DNA from: Nonomuraea sp. SBT364 | Lineage (GTDB): Bacteria > Actinomycetota > Actinomycetes > Streptosporangiales > Streptosporangiaceae | Direction: 5' to 3' | Length of the DNA: 64,000 nucleotides | Assembly: GCF_001083785.1 (NCBI RefSeq) | Contig: NZ_LAVL01000013.1 | Location: 29,190 to 93,189 of the forward strand | Part shown: one piece after another, positions 33,198 through 44,519 of the stretch | Position numbering within the stretch: the first letter of the stretch is position 1 | How the letters are laid out: each line of letters begins with the position of its first letter | The notes under the pieces: model-generated | Database searches by the model: none | The model's input: only the letters and a program-made list of their open reading frames with translations | Told to the model about the DNA's origin: nothing | Position numbers and translations under genes: made by a program

Positions 33198-33449
33198 CTA
33201 CCGCTTCGAGGGGGGCGGGTCCGGACGCGGGGTGTGGTGGGCCTTCCATCCGGCCACCGCGGCGATCGCGGTGGGCAGCAGCGGGATGCTGACCGCCTCC
33301 AGCCAGTCGGGCCAGAACTCGATCAGGCTGTGGTCGGCATCGACGGCCTGCAGGATGGCCAGCAGGCCGACGGATTCGAGGAAGCCGTCCAGGGAGGCCC
33401 ATTTGACCTTGGCTTCCATAGGGGGCTTGCTGTGCTGGATAGGGGGCAT
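33198..33449 (-). CDS. Small phage-type protein, holin-like
   Basis: 83 residues. 'MEAKVKWASLDGFLESVGLLAILQAVDADHSLIEFWPDWLEAVSIPLLPTAIAAVAGWKAHHTPR' has the layout of small actinophage holin-like proteins: 'M-x-AKVKWA' start, one or two weak spans (about 22-38, 52-70) and a polar 'HHTPR' tail. A strong GGAGGAGGAG precedes an ATG in another frame (33463), so this frame may have suffered a 1-base change near its start. It follows a broken phage structural gene in the same direction. Confidence 0.45.
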   Translation of the reverse strand: MPPIQHSKPPMEAKVKWASLDGFLESVGLLAILQAVDADHSLIEFWPDWLEAVSIPLLPTAIAAVAGWKAHHTPRPDPPPSKR

Positions 33450-33524
33450 CGTGTTGCATGAACTCCTCCTCCGAGGACGGGAACAGGCAGCGCCGGCACC
33501 CGGATGAGCCCGGGGCGCCGGGGA

Positions 33525-33929
33525 TCAGGGGTAGCGGTGCAGGATCGCTTTGAAGGCGCTGGCCGGCTCCAGGACCACCGGCCCGGGCGAGACGTGCCGG
33601 ATGGTCACGCGGGCGCGCCGGTCGATCGGCCACGCCACGTCGGCGAGCGTGCCGTCGTCCAGGTGGCGGGTCAGGCCGATCTCCACCGGCGCGCCGGGGG
33701 TCAGGCCGCGCAGCGCGACGTGCGCGGCGACGTCGGCCCACACGTCGACGTTCGGGGCGATGGACTGGCCGCCAGCGGGATGTCAGTCGGCGGTGTCCTT
33801 CCATCCGACGTTCCACCACGGCATGTACGGGACGGCGATCTCGTCTTCCAGTCCCAGCGACACGATTTCTGGCATCTCTTCGTCCTTCGGTTCGGGGGCT
33901 GTCGGGGGCGCGGCCGCACCTGGTGACAT
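33525..33929 (-). pseudogene. Phage structural-type gene interrupted by an in-frame TGA
   Basis: One frame runs from ATG 33929 to a stop at 33525 except for TGA at 33785-33783. Before it: 'MPEIVSLGLEDEIAVPYMPWWNVGWKDTAD'; after it: 'HPAGGQSIAPNVDVWADVAAHVALRGLTPGAPVEIGL...'. The two parts read as one protein, and TGG (Trp) to TGA is the simplest change. The layout (LGLEDEI-VPY, then a beta-sandwich with 'LTPGAPV-IGL') recalls small actinophage tail or base-plate proteins. The upstream edge directly adjoins the clipped integrase on the other strand, a recombination junction. A separate small gene ending at the TGA is less likely. Confidence 0.5.
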
Positions 33930-34324
33930 GGCTGCCGCTGCTGCCGGGGCTGAGGCCGCAAGGGTTGCGGCACGGGCACCAGACGTGGATGAACGACGCC
34001 CGGATCGGCCGCGCCCTGAAGGTCGAGCGGATGGGGCACGAGGACCGGTCGATGTCCGGGGTGTACGGGCACCCGACCGAGGCCATGCGCGTCGAGCTCG
34101 TCGAGCTGATGCAGGCCTTGTGGGAGTCAGCGGTGGCCGAGCGCTTCAAGGTCTACCCGTACAGCGCGATACCGCTGCCCGATCGGGAGCTGGCGAAGTG
34201 GCGAGAGAGGGACCGCGACCAGGGTCATCTCCCAAATTTCTCCCAGACAACGAAAAAGAGCCGCTTCCTAGTTCGAAAGCGACTCTTATCTGCTGGTCAA
34301 ATGGGTGGGGCTACCAGGACTTGA
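33923..34324 (+). pseudogene. C-terminal fragment of a tyrosine-type integrase
   Basis: The frame gives the C-terminal catalytic half of an integrase: 'GLRPQGLRHGHQTWM' (box II), 'VERMGHEDRSMSGVYGHPTEAM' with the likely nucleophile Tyr in 'GVYGH'. The box II His of HxxR is Gln here (Q-G-L-R), so even this part would be impaired. The N-terminal half and first catalytic Arg are absent; the sequence joins the reversed phage gene at about 33.9 kb. The 3' end runs into tRNA-Ile, where actinomycete elements integrate, so this is the att-proximal edge of a former element. Confidence 0.75.
34253..34287 (-). terminator. Intrinsic terminator of tRNA-Ile
   Basis: On the minus strand AAGAGTCGCTT (34287-34277) pairs with AAGCGGCTCTT (34266-34256) and is followed by TTT. 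It lies 18 nt after the tRNA inside the integrase remnant, showing that the element brought or kept a terminator. Confidence 0.75.
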
Positions 34325-34379
34325 ACCTGGGACCTCTTCCTTATCAGGGAAGCGCTCTAACCGTCTGAGCTATAGCCCC
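34306..34379 (-). tRNA. tRNA-Ile (anticodon GAT)
   Basis: The minus strand reads GGGGCTATAGCTCAGACGG..., acceptor GGGGCTA/TAGCCCC, anticodon loop CTGATAA (GAT), T-arm with GTTCAAGTC. 74 nt, discriminator A, no encoded CCA. It lies next to gyrA as in many actinobacteria and marks the edge of the integrated region. Confidence 0.95.
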
Positions 34380-34463
34380 GCGCACACCGAACCGTATCGC
34401 ATCCGCTGGATGGAGGCGAACCGGTTGTTCGGACGAGAAAAGCTTACCGCCTCCCGGAAGCTG

Positions 34464-34487
34464 CTCGCGCCGCACCCGCGGCGCGAG
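34464..34487 (-). terminator. GC-rich hairpin after the gyrase operon
   Basis: CTCGCGCCGC (34464-34473) and GCGGCGCGAG (34478-34487) form a perfect 10-bp stem with a 4-nt loop, 14 nt past the DUF3566 stop. No U-tract. Confidence 0.65.
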
Positions 34488-34500
34488 CGGCTTCGCAGGA

Positions 34501-35268
34501 CTACTCGGCCTCGCTGAAGGTGACCTCCACGCCGCCCACGAGGTCGGAGGCGACGTTGTAGATCACCGCCCCCAACGTGGCCAGGGCGGTGATCAGGACG
34601 ACGTTCACAGCCCCGATGAGAGCCGTGTAGCCGAGAATGCGCACCGGCTCGAACCAGGACGCGATGTCGATCGGGATCGCGCTCTGCCCCTGCTCGCCCT
34701 GCCCGAGCTGGTTGACCAGGTCGACCAGGGAGTCGAACACGCCCAGGGCCGACAGCACCCCGTACAGCACGGCCACCGCGACGAACAGCACCACGAAGCA
34801 GACCAGGGACACCACGAAGCTGAACTTCATGGCCGACCACGGCTCGATCCGGCGCAGCACCAGGTGGGCCTTGCGCGGCAGCCGGGCCGATGAGCCCGAC
34901 GACTTCTTCTTCTTGCCGGGCAGCTCGATCTGCGGAGGCGCCTCGGTGGTCAGCGCGGACGGGCGCACCCGTACCGTGTCGTCGCCGCCCTGCGGAGGGC
35001 CGGTCGGCGGGCGTCCACCGGGGGGCGGGCCCTCCGGACGGCCCGGCGGGCCTCCGGGCGGACCTCCCGGCGGCCCGGACGGCTGCGGCTGGGGCGGCGG
35101 CCCCGGCTTCGGGGCCGGCTTGGGCGGGGGCTGGGTCGCGGGTCTGGTGGAGCCTTCCTCCTCGTCAACCTGCTGCTGGAAGATCTCGGTATCCGAGGAC
35201 TTCTTGGGCTGTTGCCGGCCGTTCTCCCCGGACGCCTTCGTCCTGGCGGGGCCACCCTGGGCGCTCAT
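34501..35268 (-). CDS. DUF3566 membrane protein downstream of gyrA
   Basis: 255 residues. A long Pro/Gly/Gln-rich disordered N-terminus (to about 130), then 'RKAHLVLRRIEPWSAMKFSFVVSLVCFVVLFVAVAVLYGVL' (span 1) and a second span 'LGYTALIGAVNVVLITALATLGAVIYN'. This is the DUF3566 family, found after gyrA in actinobacteria. In mycobacteria the homologue belongs to the membrane-domain and division-linked set, but its role is unclear. Only 3 bp separate it from gyrA, so it is cotranscribed. Confidence 0.88.
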   Translation of the reverse strand: MSAQGGPARTKASGENGRQQPKKSSDTEIFQQQVDEEEGSTRPATQPPPKPAPKPGPPPQPQPSGPPGGPPGGPPGRPEGPPPGGRPPTGPPQGGDDTVRVRPSALTTEAPPQIELPGKKKKSSGSSARLPRKAHLVLRRIEPWSAMKFSFVVSLVCFVVLFVAVAVLYGVLSALGVFDSLVDLVNQLGQGEQGQSAIPIDIASWFEPVRILGYTALIGAVNVVLITALATLGAVIYNVASDLVGGVEVTFSEAE

Positions 35269-35271
35269 GAC

Positions 35272-37785
35272 TTACTCTCCTCCCCCGTCGGCCTCAGTTT
35301 CCGCCGAAGCGTCCATGGAAGTAACCACGGACTCGGCGTTACGGGCGAGGGCCACCACGCTGTCGCCTTCGGCGAGGTTCATCAATCGCACTCCCATGGT
35401 CTGGCGGCCGGACTGCTTGATCTCTCCGGCACTCGTCCGGATCACCCCGCCGGCGGATGTGATCGCGAAGACCTCATCCTCGGGGTTCACCATGACGGCT
35501 CCGACCAGCTTGCCACGGGCACTCACGATCTTCGCAGTCAGCACGCCCTTGCCGCCACGTCCTTGCACCGGATACTGCTCGATTGGTGTGCGCTTCGCGT
35601 ACCCAGCCTTGGTGGCGATAAGCACATCTTGACCGTCGCCGATCCGATTCATGGCGAGAAGTTCGTCCCCTTCCAGGAACCGCATCCCGATGACGCCGCT
35701 GGTCGCGCGGCCCATGGGACGCAGCGCCTCGTCGGAGGCGGTGAAGCGGACGGACTGGGCGCCCTTGGAGACGAGCAGCAGGTCGTCCTCCTCCGAGACG
35801 AGCCGCGCGCCGATCACCTCGTCATCCTCGCGCAGGTTGATCGCGATGAGGCCGCCGGTCCTGGGGGAGTCGTACTCGGCCAGGCGGGTCTTCTTGACCA
35901 GACCGCTGCGGGTGGCGAGCACCAGGTAGGGCGCCACGTCGTAGTCACGCAGGTAGAGGACCTCCATGACCGTCTCGTCCGGCTGCATGGCCAGCAGGTT
36001 GGCCAGGTGCATGCCGCGCGCGTCACGCCCGGCGTCGGGCAGCTCGTACGCCTTGACCCGGTAGACGCGGCCCTTGTTGGTGAAGGCCAGCAGCCAGTGG
36101 TGGGTCGTGGTGACGAAGAAGTGGTCGACGATGTCGTCCTGGCGCAGTTGCGCGCCGCGCACGCCCTTGCCGCCGCGCTTCTGCGCCCGGTAGAGGTCGG
36201 TCTTGGTGCGCTTGGCGTAGCCGCCGCGCGTGATGGTGATGACGATCTCTTCCTCGGCGATGAGGTCCTCGATCGACATGTCACCGTCGTGCGCGATGAT
36301 CTCGGTACGCCGCTCGTCGCCGTACTTGGCGGCGATCTCGCCCAGCTCCTCGTTGACGATCTCCCGCTGGCGGGCCTCGCTGGCCAGGATCGCGTTGTAT
36401 TCGGCGATCTGCGTCATGAGGTGATCGAACTCGTCCTGGATCGCCTGGCGCTCCAGGGCGGCGAGCTTGCGCAGCTGCATGTCGAGGATGGCCTGCGCCT
36501 GGATCTCGTCGATCTCCAGCAGCGACATCAGGCCCTGCTGCGCGTGCGAGGCGGACTCCGAGGCCCGGATCAGCGCGATGACCTCGTCGAGCCGGTCGAG
36601 GGCCTTGAGCAGCGCGCGCAGGATGTGGGCGCGTTCCTCGGCCTTGCGCAGCAGATAGCGCGTCCGGCGGACGATGACCTCGATCTGGTGGGCCACGTAG
36701 TGCCGGATGAACTGGTCGAGCCGCAGCGTGCGAGGCACGCCGTCGACCAGCGCCAGCATGTTGGCCCCGAAGGTGTCCTGCAGCTGGGTGTGCTTGTAGA
36801 GGTTGTTGAGCACGACCTTGGCGACGGCGTCACGCTTGAGCACGATCACCAGGCGCTGGCCGACCCGGGAGGAGCTCTCGTCGCGCACGTCGGCGATGCC
36901 GGTGAGCTTGCCCTCACGGACCAGCTCGGCGATCTTGAGAGCCAGGTTGTCCGGGTTGACCTGGTAGGGGAGTTCGGTGACGACGAGCGCCTGGCGGCCC
37001 TTGCCGTCCTCCTCGACCTCGACCACGGCCCGCATGGTGATGGAGCCGCGGCCGGTGCGGTAGGCGTCCTCGATGCCCCGGCGGCCGACGATCAGCGCCC
37101 TGGTCGCGAAGTCGGGCCCCTTGACAAGCCGGATCGACGCCTCCAGCAGCTCCTCGTCACTCGCCTCGGGGTTCTCCAGGCACCACTTGACCGCGGCGGC
37201 GACCTCGCGCAGGTTGTGCGAGGGGATGTTGGTGGCCATGCCGACCGCGATGCCGCCGGACCCGTTGACGAGCAGCTGCGGGAAGCGGGCCGGCAGCACG
37301 TCCGGCTCCTGCGACTTGCCGTCGTAGTTGGGCCGGAAGTCGACGGTGTCCTTGTCGATGTCGCGCAGCATCTCCATGGCGATGGGCGCGAGCTTGCACT
37401 CGGTGTAGCGCATCGCCGCCGCCGGGTCGTTGCCCGGCGAGCCGAAGTTGCCCTGCCCGTCGACGAGCGGGTAGCGCAGCGACCAGCTCTGCGCCAGCCG
37501 GACCAGCGCGTCGTAGATCGAGGTGTCGCCGTGCGGGTGGTAGGTGCCCATCACGTCACCGACGACGCGGGCGCACTTGAAGTAGCCCCGGTCCGGCCGG
37601 TAGCCGCCGTCGTACATGGCGTAGAGCACGCGGCGGTGCACCGGTTTGAGCCCGTCGCGCACGTCCGGCAGCGCCCTGGACACGATGACGGACATCGCGT
37701 AGTCCATGTAGCTGCGCTGCATCTCGGACTGGATGTCCACAGGCTCGATGCGGTCAGCCGGGGGAGTGGTGTTCACTTCCGTCAC
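35272..37785 (-). CDS. gyrA: DNA gyrase subunit A
   Basis: 837 residues, full length. The catalytic Tyr is in 'AAMRYTE', the quinolone region is '[15 protein letters not shown]' (Thr at the E. coli Ser83 position, Asp at the 87 position), and the C-terminal blades include the GyrA box 'QKRGGKGV'. It cuts and religates both strands while wrapping DNA, with GyrB supplying ATP hydrolysis. GTG 37785 is close to gyrB (36 bp), one operon with the downstream DUF3566 gene. The gene order dnaN-recF-gyrB-gyrA is the usual actinobacterial one. Confidence 0.97.
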   Translation of the reverse strand: MTEVNTTPPADRIEPVDIQSEMQRSYMDYAMSVIVSRALPDVRDGLKPVHRRVLYAMYDGGYRPDRGYFKCARVVGDVMGTYHPHGDTSIYDALVRLAQSWSLRYPLVDGQGNFGSPGNDPAAAMRYTECKLAPIAMEMLRDIDKDTVDFRPNYDGKSQEPDVLPARFPQLLVNGSGGIAVGMATNIPSHNLREVAAAVKWCLENPEASDEELLEASIRLVKGPDFATRALIVGRRGIEDAYRTGRGSITMRAVVEVEEDGKGRQALVVTELPYQVNPDNLALKIAELVREGKLTGIADVRDESSSRVGQRLVIVLKRDAVAKVVLNNLYKHTQLQDTFGANMLALVDGVPRTLRLDQFIRHYVAHQIEVIVRRTRYLLRKAEERAHILRALLKALDRLDEVIALIRASESASHAQQGLMSLLEIDEIQAQAILDMQLRKLAALERQAIQDEFDHLMTQIAEYNAILASEARQREIVNEELGEIAAKYGDERRTEIIAHDGDMSIEDLIAEEEIVITITRGGYAKRTKTDLYRAQKRGGKGVRGAQLRQDDIVDHFFVTTTHHWLLAFTNKGRVYRVKAYELPDAGRDARGMHLANLLAMQPDETVMEVLYLRDYDVAPYLVLATRSGLVKKTRLAEYDSPRTGGLIAINLREDDEVIGARLVSEEDDLLLVSKGAQSVRFTASDEALRPMGRATSGVIGMRFLEGDELLAMNRIGDGQDVLIATKAGYAKRTPIEQYPVQGRGGKGVLTAKIVSARGKLVGAVMVNPEDEVFAITSAGGVIRTSAGEIKQSGRQTMGVRLMNLAEGDSVVALARNAESVVTSMDASAETEADGGGE

Positions 37786-37821
37786 AGGTGGTGGTCTTTC
37801 TCGTGATTACGGCCGGCCGTG

Positions 37822-39930
<2,109 letters not shown>

Positions 39931-40064
39931 CTACCGGTTCCGAGGGGCGAAGGTGGCAACGAACGCGCCTGTGGTGCTCTCTAGCTCGTTTTGCCCCCGC
40001 TCAAGCATCCCCCCTCCGGGTTGGGGGGTCAACGTCTCTGCGGCTCTCTGATCGCCTGCCGCGC

Positions 40065-40565
40065 CTAACCGTAGGTGTCGCCGGGGCCCTTGCTTCCGGT
40101 CACCCGCAATCCCCCCGCCGGACGCGGCGCGTTCTGCGGGCCCCTGACCTTGACCTTCGTCACCGTGCCGTCGCCAAGCTCCTCGTTGAGCCTGCGTACG
40201 AGGGTGCGCGCGAGCAGCCTGACCTGCGTCGCCCATGCCGTCGAATCGGCCACCACCAGCACCTCGCCGTCGTCGAACGACTCGGGCTTGGTGTGTGCGG
40301 CCAGGTCGGGCCCGACGATGTCGATCCACCGGCCGAACACCGCGCCGACCGCCGCCGACCGCTCCCAGCCCCGGTCGGACAGCAGGTCGCGGATCGCCCT
40401 CCCGAACAGCTGGGGGTCACCGCCCTCGCGGCGCGGGCCGGCCGCCTTGCGCCTCGGCTCGCGCCGGGGGAGCTGCCCCCGCCTGGCGGCGTCGGCCTTG
40501 GCCTGGGCGAGCTTCTCCCGCGCCATCGCGGCGCCTCTGGCCGTCGGATTGTCGTCATCGGACAC
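40065..40565 (-). CDS. dciA: DciA-type (DUF721) helicase-associated protein
   Basis: 166 residues from GTG 40565. A disordered basic N-terminus ('[30 protein letters not shown]'), then the DUF721 KH-like fold: '[39 protein letters not shown]', '[31 protein letters not shown]' and 'VTKVKVRGP'. DciA loads or assists the replicative helicase where DnaC is absent. It overlaps recF by 11 bp, the usual actinobacterial order. About 300 bp of gene-free DNA separates it from gyrB. Confidence 0.9.
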   Translation of the reverse strand: MSDDDNPTARGAAMAREKLAQAKADAARRGQLPRREPRRKAAGPRREGGDPQLFGRAIRDLLSDRGWERSAAVGAVFGRWIDIVGPDLAAHTKPESFDDGEVLVVADSTAWATQVRLLARTLVRRLNEELGDGTVTKVKVRGPQNAPRPAGGLRVTGSKGPGDTYG

Positions 40566-41787
40566 GTCGTACGCTCCCCTCGGCCACGTCGAATCGGGCA
40601 CCGGCCAGCTCGGCCGGCACGTCGTCGTCCACAGCCGCGGTGATGAGCACCTGCTCGGCCGGGGCGACGATCTCGGCCAGGCGGCGCCGGCGCTGCGTGT
40701 CGAGCTCGGCGAAGACGTCGTCGAGGATCAGCACCGGATCGCCGCCGTCGGCGCGCAGCAGGTCGTAGGCGGCCAGCCGCAGCGCGAGCGCGAACGACCA
40801 CGACTCGCCGTGACTGGCGTAGCCGCGGGCGGGCAGCTCGCCGAGGCCCAGGATCAGGTCGTCGCGGTGCGGCCCGATGAGCGTGACACCGCGTTCGATC
40901 TCCGTCTGGCGGACCTCCAGCAGCCGCTCGCGCAGCCGCTCTTCAAGGGTTTTCCCCAAGTCTGTGGATAACGTCTGCGCATCGGAAGATCCCCGCTCAC
41001 CGGGGACTTCGTCCTCAGCTCCGTCCCCACCTGTGGACAACGTGCTGCGATAGGCGAGGGTCGCGGGGGCGCTCGTCGGGGCGAGCGCGGCGTAGGCGCC
41101 GGCGACCAGCGGGCGCAACGCGTCGATCAACTCCAGCCGGGCGCGCAACAGCTCGGCGCCGTGCCGGGCGAGGTGCGCGTCCCAGACCTCCAGGGTGCTC
41201 AGGACGTCGCCGGCGCCCGCCGCGGCGAACGCGGTGTCACTCTCGGCCCGCCGGCCGCTCCTGGCCCCTCTGCGGGCCTGTGAGGCCGTACGGAGCAACG
41301 CGCCGCGCTGCTTGAGCACGCGGTCGTAGTCGGCCCGCACGCCCGCGAACCGCGGCGTGCGGGACACCAGCAGGTCGTCGAGGAACCGGCGCCGCTCCGA
41401 CGGGTCGCCCTTGACCAGCGCCAGGTCTTCAGGCGCGAACAGCACCGTGCGCAGCAGCCCGATGACGTCGCGCGGCCTGGACACGGGGGAGCGGTTGAGC
41501 CTGGCGCGGTTGGCCCGGCCGGGATTGATCTCCAGCTCGACCAGGGCGCGCCGGTCGTCCCTGTGGACGGCGCAGCGCACGATCGCCCGGCTCGCCCCCT
41601 GGCGCACCAGCGGGCCGTCGTTGGCGACCCGGTGGCTGGAGTGCGTCGCGACATAGCCGAGGGCCTCGACCAGGTTGGTCTTGCCCTGGCCGTTGGGCCC
41701 CACCAAGGCCGTGACGCCCGGCTCCAGGCCGAGCTCCACGGACGCGTAGGACCGGAAGTCGGTCAGCGAGAGATGGGCGACATGCAC
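40555..41787 (-). CDS. recF: DNA replication and repair protein RecF
   Basis: 410 residues. Walker A '[17 protein letters not shown]', signature and Walker B toward the C-terminus ('[24 protein letters not shown]', '[20 protein letters not shown]'). An SMC-like ABC ATPase that binds gapped DNA and helps load RecA with RecO/RecR. A divergent linker at about 250-285 is longer than in E. coli. GTG 41787. Confidence 0.95.
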   Translation of the reverse strand: MHVAHLSLTDFRSYASVELGLEPGVTALVGPNGQGKTNLVEALGYVATHSSHRVANDGPLVRQGASRAIVRCAVHRDDRRALVELEINPGRANRARLNRSPVSRPRDVIGLLRTVLFAPEDLALVKGDPSERRRFLDDLLVSRTPRFAGVRADYDRVLKQRGALLRTASQARRGARSGRRAESDTAFAAAGAGDVLSTLEVWDAHLARHGAELLRARLELIDALRPLVAGAYAALAPTSAPATLAYRSTLSTGGDGAEDEVPGERGSSDAQTLSTDLGKTLEERLRERLLEVRQTEIERGVTLIGPHRDDLILGLGELPARGYASHGESWSFALALRLAAYDLLRADGGDPVLILDDVFAELDTQRRRRLAEIVAPAEQVLITAAVDDDVPAELAGARFDVAEGSVRRVR

Positions 41788-41864
41788 CCCATGAAGGTTA
41801 GTGCGCCCCGCACGTCACCGGGGTCACCGGCGCACAGCCTGTGGAAAACCTTCGGTGGGGTGCG

Positions 41865-42806
41865 TCACTCCGCTTCGCGCGGCGGCGTGACGTCGGCGCC
41901 GGGCGAGTCGGCGCCCTTGGCCACGGAGCCCTCGGCCGCCGTGGTCGCGTGGCCGCCGAACTGGTTGCGCAGCGCCGCCACGACCTTCATCGCCGGTGAG
42001 TCGTCCTGCCGGGAGGCGAACCTGGCGTAGAGGGCGGCGGTGATCACCGGCAGCGGGACCGCGTGGTCCACGGCTGCCTGGACGGTCCACCGGCCCTCGC
42101 CGGAGTCCTGGGCGTAACCGCGCAGCTGCTCCAGCTTCTCGTCGTCGTCCAGGGCGCGCACCAGCAGGTCGAGCAGCCAGGAGCGGATCACGGTGCCGGT
42201 GCGCCAGCTGCTGAAGGAGCCCCGGACGTCCTTGACGACGTCGGAGGCCTCCAGAAGCTCCCAGCCCTCGGCGAACGCCTGCATCATGCCGTACTCGATG
42301 CCGTTGTGGACCATCTTCGCGAAGTGCCCGGCACCGACGTCGCCGGCGTGCACGAAGCCGTCCTCGCCCTCGGGCTTGAGCGTCTCGAAGATCGGCATCA
42401 GCTTGTCGACGTCACGCCGCTCGCCGCCGCACATGAGGGCGTAGCCGTTCTGCAGGCCCCAGACGCCGCCGCTCACGCCGCAGTCGATGAAGCCGATGCC
42501 CTTGGCGGCCAGCTCGGCGGCGTGCTTCTGGTCGTCCACATAGTGGGAGTTGCCGCCGTCGATCACGATGTCGCCTTCGGACAGCATGTCGCCGAGGTCG
42601 TCGACCGTCTGCTGGGTGGCCTTGCCCGCGGGCACCATGACCCAGACCGCGCGCGGCGCCTGGAGCCGTTCGACCAGCTCCTTCAGGCTGCTCACGTCGC
42701 TGATCGCGGGATCGCGGTCGTAGCCGACGACCTCGTGGCCGCCGCGGCGGAGCCGCTCGGCCATGTTGCCGCCCATCTTGCCCAGTCCAACCAAGCCGAT
42801 CTGCAT
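41865..42806 (-). CDS. gnd: 6-phosphogluconate dehydrogenase, short decarboxylating type
   Basis: 313 residues, the short form. N-terminal Rossmann 'IGLVGLGKMGGNMAERLRRGGHEVVGYDRD' (Asp after strand 2 hints at NAD+), 'GGNSHYVDD' and 'DCGVSGGVWGLQNGYALMCGG' with the active-site region, then 'KMVHNGIEYGMMQAFAEGWELL'. It oxidises and decarboxylates 6-phosphogluconate to ribulose 5-phosphate. Its position between dnaN and recF is conserved in actinobacteria. Confidence 0.92.
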   Translation of the reverse strand: MQIGLVGLGKMGGNMAERLRRGGHEVVGYDRDPAISDVSSLKELVERLQAPRAVWVMVPAGKATQQTVDDLGDMLSEGDIVIDGGNSHYVDDQKHAAELAAKGIGFIDCGVSGGVWGLQNGYALMCGGERRDVDKLMPIFETLKPEGEDGFVHAGDVGAGHFAKMVHNGIEYGMMQAFAEGWELLEASDVVKDVRGSFSSWRTGTVIRSWLLDLLVRALDDDEKLEQLRGYAQDSGEGRWTVQAAVDHAVPLPVITAALYARFASRQDDSPAMKVVAALRNQFGGHATTAAEGSVAKGADSPGADVTPPREAE

Positions 42807-42855
42807 GGTGCCCTACTACCCCCTTGTGAGGCTTCCATCATCCCCGACGTGGATT

Positions 42856-43992
42856 TCAGCCTGACAGGCGGATGGGCATGATCAGGTAACGGTAGTCGGG
42901 GGCTCCGTCACCATCCACAGGCTTGCCCCCGGTGAGGATAGCGGGCTTGGTGGACGTGGTCATCTGCAGCCTCGCCACGTCGGAGTCGATCGCGCCGAGC
43001 CCCTCCAGCAGGAACTGGTGGTTGAAGGCGATGTTCATCTCGTCGCCGTCGTAGTCGACGGGCAGCGCCTCGACGGCCTGGGCCTCGTCGCCGCTGCCGG
43101 CTTCGAGCACGACCTCGCCGCTCCTGAACGCCAGCCGCACCGGGGTGTTGCGCTCGGCGACCAGGGCCACGCGCTTGACCGCCTCGACGAACGGCCCTGT
43201 GGACAGGTCGGCGCGCGCGGAGAACTCGGTGGGCAGCAGCGAGCGGTACTTGGGGAACTCGGGGTCGAGCAGGCGCGTGGTGGTGCGGCGGCCTGCGCTG
43301 GAGAAGCCGATCATGCCTTCGCCGGTGCCTCCGGCGGAGCTGAGCGCGACCTCCACCTCGGCCCCGGTGCCGCCGAGCGCCTTGGCGGTGTCGGCGAGCG
43401 TCTTGCCGGGGATCATCGCGATGGCCGAGAAGTCGGGCTGGCCCGGCTGCCACTTCAGCTCGCGCACGGCCAGGCGGTAGCGGTCGGTGGCGGCCAGGGT
43501 GACCGTGTCGCCCTCGATCTCCATCCGTACGCCGGTGAGCATGGGCAGCGTGTCGTCGCGGCCGGCGGCGACGGCGACCTGGCCGACGGCGGAGGCGAAG
43601 ACGTCGCTGCCGACGCGGCCGGCGGCGGGCGGCATGGCCGGGAGCGACGGGTAGTCCTCCACAGGCATGGTGAGCAGGGTGAAGCGGGCGCTGCCGCACG
43701 TGACGACCGCCTTGGCGCCGTCGACGACGAAGTCCACAGGCTGTGCGGGAAGCGCGCGGGTGATCTCGGCGAGCAGCTTGCCGGAGACCAGGACCACGCC
43801 GGGCTCACCGGTGTGCAGCTCCAGCGTGACCTCGGCGGAGACCTCGTAGTCGAAGCCGGACAGCTTGAGCCGCTGCTCCTCGGTGACCTCCAGGCGCATG
43901 CCGGCGAGGACGGGGACCGACGGCCGTGCGGGAAGACTGCGTGCCGTCCATGCCACCGCCTCAGCGAGGACGTCTCGCTCGATTCGGAACAT
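42856..43992 (-). CDS. dnaN: DNA polymerase III beta sliding clamp
   Basis: 378 residues from ATG 43992; GTG 43995 directly before it is also possible, and AGGAGG lies upstream of both. Three clamp folds: 'FRIERDVLAEAVAWTARSLPARPSVPVLAGMRLEV', 'MPVEDYPSLP' and the C-terminal 'DYRYLIMPIRLSG', the end that binds polymerase and ligase clamp motifs. It forms the ring that tethers PolIII. Read away from oriC, 524 bp from dnaA. Confidence 0.97.
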   Translation of the reverse strand: MFRIERDVLAEAVAWTARSLPARPSVPVLAGMRLEVTEEQRLKLSGFDYEVSAEVTLELHTGEPGVVLVSGKLLAEITRALPAQPVDFVVDGAKAVVTCGSARFTLLTMPVEDYPSLPAMPPAAGRVGSDVFASAVGQVAVAAGRDDTLPMLTGVRMEIEGDTVTLAATDRYRLAVRELKWQPGQPDFSAIAMIPGKTLADTAKALGGTGAEVEVALSSAGGTGEGMIGFSSAGRRTTTRLLDPEFPKYRSLLPTEFSARADLSTGPFVEAVKRVALVAERNTPVRLAFRSGEVVLEAGSGDEAQAVEALPVDYDGDEMNIAFNHQFLLEGLGAIDSDVARLQMTTSTKPAILTGGKPVDGDGAPDYRYLIMPIRLSG

Positions 43993-44109
43993 CACGGTGA
44001 TCAGCCTCCTGGCTCGTCGATGAATCTTGAGTGTCTCGTCTCCCGCACCTGAGATCCGGGAGAACCCCTCTATGGGTCTTGAGTTTCTTCTTAAGAGATA
44101 AGTGAAGTC

Positions 44110-44512
44110 ATCACACTAGGGGCGGTGGATAGTGTGGATAACCCGCGTCTTCCCTGGTCAGCCCCTGTGTTTTCATCCACTGGGGCTGTGGGTTACGCCT
44201 GGGGGTAACTCGCGCGGCTGGGGATGAAGTCTCGTCACCCACAGGCCGTCCCCAGATCTTGGTGCCTTCGTCCACCGGTTATCCACGAGGTTTCCACCGG
44301 TTATCCACGGGGTAGAGGACCCACTTCGGGAGCTCCAGATCGACTGTGCACAGGGCGTCCACAAGTCATCCACCGGTTGTCCCCAAGTTCTCCTCAGGAT
44401 GTCCCCAGTGTTATCCCCAGGGGCTGTGCGGAATTTTTCCGGGCATTGTGGGGCGTACGAACGGCCTCTTCGCGCGTTTCCGCAGATCCACAGTGTTATC
44501 CACAGGGTGTGC
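44110..44512. other. oriC: oriC: DnaA-box cluster between dnaA and dnaN
   Basis: Clear DnaA boxes: TTATCCACA (44496), TTATCCACG (44279 and 44301), TTGTCCCCA (44377), TTATCCCCA (44411), GCGTCCACA (44355), TCATCCACC (44366), AGATCCACA (44484), and the inverted TGTGGATAA (44133). Most point the same way. This is the classical actinobacterial origin position. The AT-rich stretch at 44084-44105 beside dnaN (TTTCTTCTTAAGAGATAAG) could be the unwinding element. Confidence 0.9.
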
Positions 44513-44519
44513 ATGACGG

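Noticed and set aside
33783..33785. TGA recoded as selenocysteine in the phage-type gene
   Set aside because: No SECIS-like hairpin follows and phage structural proteins do not need Sec; a point mutation is simpler.
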